Below are positions 1-8,851 of a stretch of 64,000 bases of DNA, in pieces; position 1 is the first letter of the stretch, and every line of letters begins with the position of its first letter. The stretch spans positions 434,001 through 498,000 of the forward strand of contig NZ_JADPKK010000019.1 in NCBI RefSeq assembly GCF_023073915.1. Reading direction: 5' to 3'. The DNA is from Bradyrhizobium sp. 149 (GTDB lineage Bacteria > Pseudomonadota > Alphaproteobacteria > Rhizobiales > Xanthobacteraceae). Below the pieces are notes generated by a model. It was not told the origin of the DNA, did no database searches, and was given only the letters and a program-made list of their open reading frames with translations. Both the position numbers and the translations under genes were made by a program.

Positions 1-1433
<1,433 letters not shown>

Positions 1434-1616
1434 GGAATTTGGGCTTTCGGCGTCGGTTGGCCGTTCTTAGGAACATCGGGGGCTCACGAAAAGCCCTTTA
1501 TGGCGCATTTTCCCGCTGTCCCACGTTTTGCGGCCAGGGGCTGCAGGAACAGGAATTGCGCAGCGCGGACAGATCGGATTTAAGAGCAAAAGACCCGCAA
1601 TTGAAGGCCCATTTCC

Positions 1617-2096
1617 TTGCATGAATTGACCAAGGCGCCCCCGCCGCGCCGCCCCGACCTCCACGTCGCCACCGATGGGGAATTCCAGGGCTGGCGAACC
1701 TGGATTCGCGACAGTTTTGAGTCCCATGTCGGCCCCTTCTGGCACCGGATCGAGGCGGACGGCAGCGTCCGCTCGGCGTTCCGGGTCGAGAAAAAGCACC
1801 TCAACGGCTCCGGAAACGTCCACGGCGGCTGCTTCATGGCGTTTTCCGACTATTGCCTGTTCGCGATCGCCACCCACGAGCTGGACGGGCCGGCCGTGAC
1901 CACCAATTTCGCCTGCGACTTCCTCGACGCGGCACGCGAAGGCGAGCTGATCGAGTGCGTCGGCGAAGTCTCCCGCGCCGGCGGCTCGCTGATCTTCCTG
2001 CGCGGCAAGCTGACATCAGCCGGGCGGCCGCTGTTCACCTTCTCCGGCACGATCAAGCGGGTGAAGCGGAAGCCGGCACTACAGCCAAACGCATAG
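1617..2096 (+). CDS. PaaI-family hotdog thioesterase
   Basis: A 159-residue single hotdog-fold protein, probably an acyl-CoA thioesterase of the PaaI/YbgC group. The segment NVHGGCFMAFSDYCLF (HGG and downstream D of the hotdog helix) and the following strands (VTTNFACDFL, GELIECVGEV, SLIFLRGKL) match the family pattern. No ATG lies near the N-terminus: the start must be TTG at 1617 or TTG at 1626, because the next ATG is inside the HGG helix. It is divergent from purL with about 180 bp between them, which shows nothing beyond likely promoters. The substrate cannot be predicted. A second PaaI-like gene lies at 26250. Confidence 0.8.
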   Translation: MHELTKAPPPRRPDLHVATDGEFQGWRTWIRDSFESHVGPFWHRIEADGSVRSAFRVEKKHLNGSGNVHGGCFMAFSDYCLFAIATHELDGPAVTTNFACDFLDAAREGELIECVGEVSRAGGSLIFLRGKLTSAGRPLFTFSGTIKRVKRKPALQPNA

Positions 2097-2225
2097 CTCG
2101 CCGCCTTCCCTTTTGGCGCCCCCTCGCCCAGACTTGCGTCGAGCGCTGTCGCGCCGGGGAGCAACGCCAGGGTGCCGCAGAGCACATCGCCGACGGGTCG
2201 CGCCACGGCCTCGCCATTGCCGTCC

Positions 2226-3128
2226 ATGCCCGTCACCGGAGCGCGGAGCTGGCGCGACTATGCGCTGCTGGTCGCGCTGGCCTGCTGCTGGAGCTCCACC
2301 TATCCGCTGGCCAAGCTCGCGCTGGACACGATCCCGCCCGCGACCTTCATCACGGCGCGCTCGCTGATCGCGGCCGCCTTCCTGTTCGCGATCCTGTGGA
2401 TGCGCGGCGTCAGGATCCCGACCGACGCCAAGGCCTGGAAGCTGTTCGCGACCCAGCAATTGATCAACTCGACCTTCCCATTCCTGGTCATCACCTGGTC
2501 CCAGCAATACGTGCCGGCGTCGAACACGGTGGTGCTGGCCTCGACGACGCCGATCTTCGCCTTCCTGATCACGTCGCTGATCACGCGCCACGAGCCGGCG
2601 ACGCTGCTGAAGCTCTTAGGCGCGGTCCTCGGCCTTGTCGGCACCATCGTCATCGTCGGGCTCGACGCGTTGCGCGGCTTCGGTAGCGAGATCGTGGCCG
2701 AGATCGCGATCCTGCTCGCCACCATCTCCTTTGCCTGCGCAACCATCTTCGGCCTGCGGCTGTCCGAATACGATCCGATGGTGGTGGCGGCCGGCTCGCT
2801 GCTGTTCGGCGGCCTCGTGCTGCTGCCGCCCTCGCTGATCATCGACCAGCCCTGGACGCTGCACCCGACGCCGACGGCGATCATAGCCACCATCGTCATG
2901 GGCATCGTCTCCAGCGCCTTGGGGCTGATGCTGTTCTACATGTGCCTCGGACGGCTCGGCACGCTCACGACGAACGCGCAGGGCTATTTACGCATCCCGA
3001 TCGGCGTGGGTCTTTCCGTGCTGCTGCTCGGCGAAAGCGTGCCGTCGAACCTGGCGCTGGGACTATTGCTGGTCATGGCCGGCGTCGCCGCGATGACGGT
3101 GCCGGCGGAGCGGCTGAAGAGGCGGTAG
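2226..3128 (+). CDS. DMT-superfamily transporter, EamA type
   Basis: About 300 residues with ten hydrophobic segments arranged as two EamA repeats, the usual RhaT/EamA drug-metabolite exporter layout. The first repeat holds LVALACCWSSTYPLAKLALD and FITARSLIAA. The second starts near IAILLATISFACATIFGLRL and ends with LGLLLVMAGVAAMTVP. I chose ATG 2226 (MPVTGARSW) over an upstream in-frame GTG at 2172, because the membrane repeat begins right after it. Substrate unknown. It is not obviously linked to the flanking genes; the Bug-type receptor gene at 3138 converges on it with a 9-bp gap. Confidence 0.85.
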   Translation: MPVTGARSWRDYALLVALACCWSSTYPLAKLALDTIPPATFITARSLIAAAFLFAILWMRGVRIPTDAKAWKLFATQQLINSTFPFLVITWSQQYVPASNTVVLASTTPIFAFLITSLITRHEPATLLKLLGAVLGLVGTIVIVGLDALRGFGSEIVAEIAILLATISFACATIFGLRLSEYDPMVVAAGSLLFGGLVLLPPSLIIDQPWTLHPTPTAIIATIVMGIVSSALGLMLFYMCLGRLGTLTTNAQGYLRIPIGVGLSVLLLGESVPSNLALGLLLVMAGVAAMTVPAERLKRR

Positions 3129-3137
3129 AGCGAAGCG

Positions 3138-4112
3138 CTATTGCTTGGCGTCGTCTGCCAGCATCTTCCGGTACTTCTCGACGTCGCGCGTCACGAGCTT
3201 TTGCAGCAACTCGGGCGTGTGCTCGTCGGGATCGGGGGCAACGGTCGAAAGATCGGCGAACCGTTTCTTCACCGCGTCGGTTTCCACGGCCGTACGCGCG
3301 GCGGCATTCAGCTTGGCGATGACCGCCGGCGGCGTGCCCTTGGGCGCGAACAGGCCATTCCAGCCCTGCGCCTCGAATTCGGGCAGGCCGGCTTCGGCCG
3401 AGGTCGGCAGATCGGGCAGCGTGGCCAGCCGCACCGTTGAGCCGACCACGAGCCCGCGCGCCAGCTTCTCGTTGATCGATTGCGAGACGGAGGCCGCCGC
3501 ATCGCAGACGCCGTCGATCTGGCCGCCGATCGCATCCGTCAGCGCCGGCGCAGCGCCGCGATAGCCGACCAGCGTCGCGTCGATGCCGGCGGCGGTGACG
3601 AAGCTCTTGCAGATCAGGTAGTTCGAGGAGCCGACGCCGGCATGGCCGAGATTGATCTTGCCGGGATTGGCCTTGGCGTAGGCAATGAACTCCTTCAGGT
3701 CCTTTGCCGGAAAATCCTTGCGCACGGCGATGATGCCGAATGTCTTCGCCACCATGGCGATCGGCACGAAGGAGTCCGGAGTGAACGGGAGCTTTGGATA
3801 GATCGTATAGGTCGCGGCGTTGGTGCCGGCATTGCCGATCGCAATGGTGTAGCCATCAGGCTCGGCGCGGGAGGCGCGCGCCAGTGCGGTCGAGCCGCCG
3901 GCGCCGGCGACATTCTCGATCACGATGGTCTGGCCGAGCGCGATGCCCATCTGCTCGGCAACCGTGCGCGCGATCACGTCGGACGTGCCGCCGGCCGCGA
4001 ACGGCACGATCATGGTGACGGGACGCTTGGGGAAATCCTGCGCGAACGCGGCCGTCGCGAACGCAACGACGGCGACGGCGGCCGACAGCCGCTTCAGCAC
4101 GAACCCAATCAC
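3138..4112 (-). CDS. Bug-family (tripartite tricarboxylate transporter) substrate-binding protein
   Basis: Periplasmic solute receptor of the TctC/Bug family, 324 residues. An N-terminal signal peptide ([16 protein letters not shown], cleavage before QDFPKRP) is followed by the typical [19 protein letters not shown], the [13 protein letters not shown] region, and [11 protein letters not shown]. The start is GTG 4112, overlapping the purQ stop by four bases (GTGA), so the two genes are likely co-transcribed and translationally coupled. No TctA or TctB membrane genes are in the window, so it is an orphan receptor, as is common for this expanded family. Its ligand, probably a carboxylate, cannot be assigned. 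Confidence 0.88.
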   Translation of the reverse strand: MIGFVLKRLSAAVAVVAFATAAFAQDFPKRPVTMIVPFAAGGTSDVIARTVAEQMGIALGQTIVIENVAGAGGSTALARASRAEPDGYTIAIGNAGTNAATYTIYPKLPFTPDSFVPIAMVAKTFGIIAVRKDFPAKDLKEFIAYAKANPGKINLGHAGVGSSNYLICKSFVTAAGIDATLVGYRGAAPALTDAIGGQIDGVCDAAASVSQSINEKLARGLVVGSTVRLATLPDLPTSAEAGLPEFEAQGWNGLFAPKGTPPAVIAKLNAAARTAVETDAVKKRFADLSTVAPDPDEHTPELLQKLVTRDVEKYRKMLADDAKQ

Positions 4113-4810
4113 GCGGCCTTTTCCAGATGCGCGGTGAGGCCGGCGAACAGGCCGCGGCCGTCGGTGCAGCCCATGATGTCTTCGACGTGGTTTTCCGGAT
4201 GCGGCATCATGCCCAGCACGTTGCCCTTGCCGTTGACGATGCCGGCGATGGATTGGGCGGCGCCATTGATGTTGCTGATATCGTCGATTGCGCCGTCGGC
4301 CGAGCAATAGCGGTAAAGCACGCGACCCTCGCCTTCGAGCCGCTTGATGGTCTCCGCGTCCGCCGCATAATTGCCCTCGCCATGCGCGACCGGCACGCGG
4401 ATCACCTGCCCCGCATTGTAGCCGCGCGTGAACGGCGTGTCGGAGCGCTCGACGCGCAGATGCACATCGTGGCAGATGAATTTCAACCGCGCATTGCGCA
4501 TCAGGATTCCCGGCAAAAGGCCGGACTCGCACAGGATCTGAAAGCCATTGCAGACGCCGAGCACGAGGCCGCCCTTGGCCGCATAGTCGCGCACCGCGTC
4601 CATCACCGGCGCCCGCGCCGCGATCGCGCCGCAGCGCAGATAATCGCCGTAGGAGAAGCCGCCGGGGACGACCACGAGATCAGTCCCCGCAGGTAGCGAG
4701 GTCTCGGCATGCCACACCATCGCCGGCTCATGGCCAGAGATCAGCCTCAGCGCGCGCGCCATGTCGCGCTCGCGGTTGATTCCGGGAAAGACGAGGATAG
4801 CGGCTTTCAT
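4109..4810 (-). CDS. purQ: Phosphoribosylformylglycinamidine synthase I, glutaminase subunit (PurQ)
   Basis: Class I glutamine amidotransferase subunit (233 aa) that supplies ammonia to PurL. The oxyanion strand [17 protein letters not shown] (about residues 49-65), nucleophile Cys87 in LGVCNGFQ, and the catalytic His204/Glu206 pair in MMPHPE are all present. ATG 4810 gives the canonical [16 protein letters not shown] start. Downstream it overlaps the Bug receptor gene by four bases. Upstream it is separated from purS by a corA-like gene on the opposite strand, so purS and purQ, normally adjacent, must be transcribed separately here. Confidence 0.97.
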   Translation of the reverse strand: MKAAILVFPGINRERDMARALRLISGHEPAMVWHAETSLPAGTDLVVVPGGFSYGDYLRCGAIAARAPVMDAVRDYAAKGGLVLGVCNGFQILCESGLLPGILMRNARLKFICHDVHLRVERSDTPFTRGYNAGQVIRVPVAHGEGNYAADAETIKRLEGEGRVLYRYCSADGAIDDISNINGAAQSIAGIVNGKGNVLGMMPHPENHVEDIMGCTDGRGLFAGLTAHLEKAA

Positions 4811-4975
4811 GGCAGAGGTTCCGAACGAGGATTGAAATGGGGCTGGCACGGCTGCCAAATCGCCAGCAGACATAACCATTTGACGGGGATTTTACCAGTG
4901 CTAGCCTCAGCCGCGAGCGTTGTGCACAGGCCGTAGCCCGCCATCCGGCCGATCGACTTGCCCGGGATTGAAGCC

Positions 4976-5992
4976 ATGAATGTCCCGTCGCTGCCTGCAT
5001 CCCTCTCCGAGCCGGTGTCCACCGAGGGCGTCATCGCCGCCGGCGCCTATGTCGACGGCCGGCGTGTCGCCAATATCGCCATCAGCGAAGCCTCGAGCTG
5101 GCGGGCCAAACCCGGCCACGTGGTCTGGATCGGGCTGCACGAGCCGGACATGGCGCTGCTCAGCGCGGTGCAGAAGCAGTTCGACCTGCACGAGCTCGCG
5201 ATCGAGGATGCCAACCACGCCCATCAGCGTCCGAAGATCGAGCAATACGGCGAGGCCCTGTTCATCGTGGCGCGGACCGCGCAACTGATCGAGGGCCGGA
5301 TCGCCTTCGGCGAGACGCACATCTTCGTCGGCGAAGGCTATCTGGTCTCGGTGCGCCACGGCGCTTCGACGTCCTACACGCCGGTGCGCGAACGCTGCGA
5401 AAGCTGCCCCCGTGCACTCGCGCGCGGCGAGGACTACATCCTCTACGCCATCCTCGATTTCATCGTCGACAACTACTCGCCCGTGCTCGAGAGCATTCAC
5501 GAAGAGGTCGAGAGCATCGAGGACGACGTGCTCTCCAAGCCGATCAGCAAGGCGCAGATCGAGCGCCTCTACATGCTGCGCCGCGACCTGCTGCGACTCA
5601 GGACTGCGATCGGCCCGCTGGTCGAGGTCTGCCGCCGTCTGGAGCATGACGAGCTTGCGATGGTGCGCGCGACGATGCAGCCGCTGTTTCGCGACGTCAC
5701 AGACCACGTCAGGAACATTCAGGAGCGGATCGATTCCATGCGCGAGGTGCTGGCCTTCGCGTTCGAAGCAAGCTTGCTGGTCGGCCAGGCCCAGGAGACG
5801 GCCGTCTCCAAGAAGCTCGCCTCCTGGCTCGCCATCATCGCGATCCCGACCGCGCTTGCCGGCATCTACGGCATGAACTTCAAGCACATGCCGGAGCTGG
5901 ACTGGGAGTACGGCTATTACACGCTGCTCGGCGTGATGCTGACGGCGTGCGGCGCCCTGTACTGGCGTTTTCGTTCGGTCGGGTGGCTGTGA
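4976..5992 (+). CDS. CorA-like magnesium/cobalt transporter
   Basis: 338-residue CorA-family channel. A long cytoplasmic N-terminal domain with extended helices (LESIHEEVESIEDDVL, then the stalk helix around DHVRNIQERIDSMREVL) is followed by two C-terminal membrane helices. The signature YGMNF closes the first helix (about residue 300), and a short loop (HMPELDWEYGY) precedes the second. ATG 4976 was taken as start; a TTG at 4958 would add six residues. Divergent from purQ with 165 bp between. The family moves Mg2+ (sometimes Co2+ or Zn2+), and selectivity is not readable from this sequence. Confidence 0.9.
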   Translation: MNVPSLPASLSEPVSTEGVIAAGAYVDGRRVANIAISEASSWRAKPGHVVWIGLHEPDMALLSAVQKQFDLHELAIEDANHAHQRPKIEQYGEALFIVARTAQLIEGRIAFGETHIFVGEGYLVSVRHGASTSYTPVRERCESCPRALARGEDYILYAILDFIVDNYSPVLESIHEEVESIEDDVLSKPISKAQIERLYMLRRDLLRLRTAIGPLVEVCRRLEHDELAMVRATMQPLFRDVTDHVRNIQERIDSMREVLAFAFEASLLVGQAQETAVSKKLASWLAIIAIPTALAGIYGMNFKHMPELDWEYGYYTLLGVMLTACGALYWRFRSVGWL

Positions 5993-6004
5993 TCTAGCGC
6001 GACC

Positions 6005-6259
6005 TCAACGGACCGGCGCATCACTGAGTTCGAGCCGGTGCTCGATTCGGTCGAGCCGCCCTTCATGCCTCACTAGTGTTGCATGAATTCCGCCGAGCTC
6101 CTGAAAGACGCTGGTGATCTCCTGGCGAGCCGCGTTCTGAGAAGTTCGCAACGCCGACATTTCCTGCTTCATTTCATCAATCTTGCCGTCGACCTGCGCC
6201 AGCCGCGTCTGGATCGATTTCAAAATCTCGAACATCAGCTCGGACGGCACGTCGGGCAT
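6005..6259 (-). CDS. Small coiled-coil protein downstream of purS
   Basis: 84 residues, soluble and almost wholly helical by composition, with heptad-like spacing from residue 8 to 75 (FEILKSIQTRLAQVDGKI, then HEGRLDRIEHRLEL). I do not recognise a domain. It starts 11 bp after the purS stop on the same strand with an AGGG-type ribosome site, so it probably belongs to a purC-purS-X transcription unit. It may be a structural or regulatory accessory, but no function is supported. It converges on corA with a 12-bp gap. Confidence 0.6.
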   Translation of the reverse strand: MPDVPSELMFEILKSIQTRLAQVDGKIDEMKQEMSALRTSQNAARQEITSVFQELGGIHATLVRHEGRLDRIEHRLELSDAPVR

Positions 6260-6270
6260 TTGGCCGACCC

Positions 6271-6513
6271 TTATGCTTTCATCTCGATAGCATAATTCTC
6301 GATCACGGTGTTCGCCAGCAGCTTGTCGGCGGCGTCTTTCAACGCCGCCTCGGCCTTGGCCTTGTCCGCGCCGGCGAGCTCGATGTCGAACACCTTGCCC
6401 TGGCGCACGCTGGCGACGCCGTCGACGCCGAGCGACTTCAGCGCGCCTTCGATGGCCTTGCCCTGCGGATCGAGGATGCCCGTCTTCAAGGTAACGGTGA
6501 CACGTGCCTTCAC
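6271..6513 (-). CDS. purS: Phosphoribosylformylglycinamidine synthase subunit PurS
   Basis: 80-residue PurS, the small subunit that docks PurQ onto PurL. MKARVTVTLKTGILDPQGKA at the N-terminus, the SLGVDGVASVRQGKVFDIEL core and the final IENYAIEMK strand are typical. It lies 12 bp downstream of purC on the same strand, so purC-purS form an operon. Identification is secure by length and sequence. Confidence 0.96.
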   Translation of the reverse strand: MKARVTVTLKTGILDPQGKAIEGALKSLGVDGVASVRQGKVFDIELAGADKAKAEAALKDAADKLLANTVIENYAIEMKA

Positions 6514-6525
6514 GTCAAATCCCTC

Positions 6526-7293
6526 TTAGCTCTTCACCAGCACCGGGCCGGATCCCGCCGGACGCTCGTTCTCCATGAGGATGCCGAGACGCTTGGCGAC
6601 TTCGGTATAGGCCTCGAGCAGGCCGCCGAGATCCCTGCGGAAGCGGTCCTTGTCGAGCTTCTCGTTCGACTTGATGTCCCACAGACGGCAGGAGTCCGGC
6701 GATATCTCGTCGGCGACGATGATCCGCATCATCTCGTTCTCGAACAGCCGGCCGCACTCCATCTTGAAATCGACGAGGCGGATGCCGATGCCGAGGAAAA
6801 GGCCGGTGAGGAAGTCGTTGACACGGATGGCGAGCGCCATGATGTCGTCGATCTCCTGCGGCGTTGCCCAGCCGAACGCGGTGATGTGCTCTTCCGACAC
6901 CATGGGGTCGTTGAGCTGGTCGTTCTTGTAGTAGAACTCGATGATCGAGCGGGGCAGCTGCGTGCCCTCCTCGATGCCGAGGCGCTGCGACAGCGAGCCG
7001 GCCGCGACGTTCCGCACCACCACTTCCAGCGGCACGATCTCGACTTCGCGTATCAATTGCTCGCGCATGTTGAGGCGGCGGATGAAATGGGTCGGCACCC
7101 CGATGTCGTTGAGGTGCTGAAACAGGTACTCCGAGATCCGGTTGTTGAGGACACCCTTGCCCTCGATCACCTGATGCTTTTTCGCATTGAACGCGGTGGC
7201 GTCATCCTTGAAGTGCTGGATCAGGGTACCGGGCTCCGGGCCTTCGTAAAGAACCTTTGCCTTGCCTTCATAAATGCGACGCCGACGGCTCAT
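6526..7293 (-). CDS. purC: Phosphoribosylaminoimidazole-succinocarboxamide synthase (SAICAR synthase)
   Basis: Condenses CAIR with aspartate using ATP, step 7-8 of purine synthesis. The protein shows [20 protein letters not shown] (ATP loop), [34 protein letters not shown], and VDFKMECGR. The ATG at 7293 ([11 protein letters not shown], 255 aa) is preferred because it matches the usual family length. An in-frame ATG at 7323 would add ten residues and has a GGAG about 12 bases upstream, so it cannot be excluded. Divergent from the DUF1476 gene. Confidence 0.96.
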   Translation of the reverse strand: MSRRRRIYEGKAKVLYEGPEPGTLIQHFKDDATAFNAKKHQVIEGKGVLNNRISEYLFQHLNDIGVPTHFIRRLNMREQLIREVEIVPLEVVVRNVAAGSLSQRLGIEEGTQLPRSIIEFYYKNDQLNDPMVSEEHITAFGWATPQEIDDIMALAIRVNDFLTGLFLGIGIRLVDFKMECGRLFENEMMRIIVADEISPDSCRLWDIKSNEKLDKDRFRRDLGGLLEAYTEVAKRLGILMENERPAGSGPVLVKS

Positions 7294-7600
7294 GGGGATG
7301 TACCGTGTTTTGTTGAAATCCATGTATTTGGTGTGCTCCGGTTGACGAGACTACGACCCACAGCGGAGCTGCCGTGAACGGCCCGGAACCCCTAGAAACA
7401 GAACGGGAACCCAGCCTTAGGCAACCTATCCGATTGGCTGTCCCAGCACAATCGATCCGGCCATCCGGCATCAAACTTATACCGTCTTGCCTGCGGCTTA
7501 ACGGCTCGTTGTTTTGCCGATTCGTGCCCCCTATCTAGGCATGCACCGGGGCTCTCGCAACGAGGGCGGCCGGGTCCAGTCAGCAGGGAATTGGAAAAGC

Positions 7601-7924
7601 ATGAGCACGTTGGACAAGCGCGAGGAAGGCTTCGAGAAGAAGTTTGCCCTCGACGAGGAGCAGAAATTCAAGGCGGAAGCCCGCCGCAACCGGCTGCTCG
7701 GCCTGTGGGCGGCCGAAAAGCTCGGCATCACCGGCGATGCCGCCGCCGCCTATGCCAAGGAGGTGGTCGCGGCCGATTTCGAGGAGGCCGGCGATGCCGA
7801 CGTCCTGCGCAAGGTCATGGCCGATTTCGCCGCCAAGAACGTCGCCGTCACCGAACAGGCGATTCGCGCCAAGATGAACGAGCTGATCGCCGTGGCCGCG
7901 GCCGAGGTGAAAGCGGGGAAGTAA
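7601..7924 (+). CDS. DUF1476 protein, ATP synthase zeta-subunit family
   Basis: 107-residue, all-helical, charged protein. It begins MSTLDKREEGFEKKFALDEE and contains RRNRLLGLWAAEKLGI, the hallmark of DUF1476. Established knowledge: the Paracoccus member of this family is the zeta subunit that inhibits F1Fo-ATPase by insertion of its N-terminal helix. Assignment to the family is firm. The inhibitory role in this organism is inferred, since strength differs between alphaproteobacteria. The gene is monocistronic, divergent from purC, and converges on cynS with a strong inverted repeat between the two. Confidence 0.88.
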   Translation: MSTLDKREEGFEKKFALDEEQKFKAEARRNRLLGLWAAEKLGITGDAAAAYAKEVVAADFEEAGDADVLRKVMADFAAKNVAVTEQAIRAKMNELIAVAAAEVKAGK

Positions 7925-7931
7925 GGCGAAA

Positions 7932-7973
7932 CGTCATTCCGGGGCACATCGAAGACGCGCACCCGGAATGACG
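7932..7973. terminator. Perfect 12-bp inverted repeat between convergent genes
   Basis: CGTCATTCCGGG at 7932-7943 is matched exactly by CCCGGAATGACG at 7962-7973, with an 18-base loop. It occupies nearly the whole gap between the DUF1476 and cynS stops, so it may terminate both. There is no T-tract, and the CGTCATTCCGGG motif resembles a dispersed extragenic palindrome seen in this genus, so it may equally be a repeat element. Confidence 0.6.
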
Positions 7974-7978
7974 ATCAG

Positions 7979-8467
7979 CTATCCCTCCTTGAAGCCGTAC
8001 TCCGGCACATTGCCGCTGGCGCCGTAATATTTGTACGGCAGGAATTTGCCGCTCATGGTGAATTTGACGCGGTCGCCCTTCGGGTTCGCCACGCGCTCGA
8101 TCGCCATGTCGAAGTCGATCGCCGACATGATGCCGTCGCCGAACTCCTCCTCGATCAGTGCCTTCCAGGCCGGGCCGTTGACCATCACCATCTCGTAGAA
8201 GCGGTAGATCAGCGGATCGGTCGGCGGCATCGGCGTGCCGGTGCCGCGCATCGGCACCTCGTTGAGCATCGCGGTCTCCGCCTTCGACAGGCCGAACAGC
8301 TCGCCGGCGTTCGCCGCCTGCGGCTTCGTCAATTTCATCTGGCCGAGGATGGCGCCGACGATCAGCACCTCGGCATAACCGCCGATCTGCTCGCAGATAT
8401 ATTTCCAGCTCCAGCCCTTCTCGCGCTTGATGTCGAGCAGCTTCTCGGTGAGGTCTTCGCGTTTCAT
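7979..8467 (-). CDS. cynS: Cyanate hydratase (cyanase)
   Basis: 162-residue cyanase; converts cyanate plus bicarbonate to ammonia and CO2. An N-terminal helical DNA-binding-like region (MKREDLTEKLLDIKREKGWS) is followed by the catalytic C-terminal domain. Arg89 and Glu92 in PLIYRFYEMVMVNG and Ser115 in GIMSAIDF correspond to E. coli Arg96, Glu99 and Ser122. The C-terminal FLPYKYYG is typical. No cynR, cynT (carbonic anhydrase) or cyanate transporter gene lies next to it, so it is a stand-alone cyanase. A perfect 11-bp inverted repeat lies 36 bp upstream. Confidence 0.95.
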   Translation of the reverse strand: MKREDLTEKLLDIKREKGWSWKYICEQIGGYAEVLIVGAILGQMKLTKPQAANAGELFGLSKAETAMLNEVPMRGTGTPMPPTDPLIYRFYEMVMVNGPAWKALIEEEFGDGIMSAIDFDMAIERVANPKGDRVKFTMSGKFLPYKYYGASGNVPEYGFKEG

Positions 8468-8502
8468 GTCAGGGTCTCCCTTGGCTAAGCACGGTGTCAC
8501 GT

Positions 8503-8533
8503 CGTTTCGTGCCGCTTTGGGAGGCACGAAACG
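8503..8533. promoter_or_regulatory. Perfect 11-bp inverted repeat upstream of cynS
   Basis: CGTTTCGTGCC (8503-8513) and GGCACGAAACG (8523-8533) are exact reverse complements separated by nine bases. The element lies 36-66 bp upstream of the cynS ATG and 25 bp after the stop of the hydrolase remnant. No T-run follows. It could be a regulator site for cyanase or a leftover terminator of the decayed gene. Confidence 0.45.
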
Positions 8534-8557
8534 TGCCAATAAATGAGGCTTAAGGCT

Positions 8558-8844
8558 TCACCGCCTCGACCTCGCTTCGCGCGGCAAAGCCTCGGCAAAT
8601 CGCTTGATCGCCTCGAGCACCGGCTGCTGATCGCCTGCGAAGAACCAATGATCATGGCCGTCGAGCTCGATGAATTCTGCGTCGCGGATCCGGCTCGCCA
8701 CTCCCAGCCGGCCGCGATCCGTACGGCCTTGTCGTCCCGATGATGCAGCTCCGATGCCGGCACGGCAATCTGCGCCCGAAGGTGTCGTACGTCGGCGTCG
8801 CGAAACGCCTCGAGCGGGCTGCCTTCTGCGCAGCCGTGAGGCTC
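8558..8844 (-). pseudogene. Frameshifted C-terminal remnant of an alpha/beta hydrolase
   Basis: Two minus-strand frames join into one recognisable hydrolase C-terminus. Frame one encodes GSPLEAFRDADVRH, then HHRDDKAVRIAAGWE (the region before the catalytic Asp: a GRDD-like turn). Near 8700 the frame shifts by one missing base, and the other frame continues VASRIRDAEFIELDGHDHWF and then FAGDQQPVLEAIKRFAEAL to the stop at 8558. The GHDHWF motif supplies the catalytic His. No N-terminal half or nucleophile elbow is present; the sequence upstream is the trmJ fusion gene. Interpreted as a decayed gene; the type resembles hydrolase domains attached to cyclases or LuxR regulators. Confidence 0.7.
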
Positions 8845-8851
8845 ACTCTTC

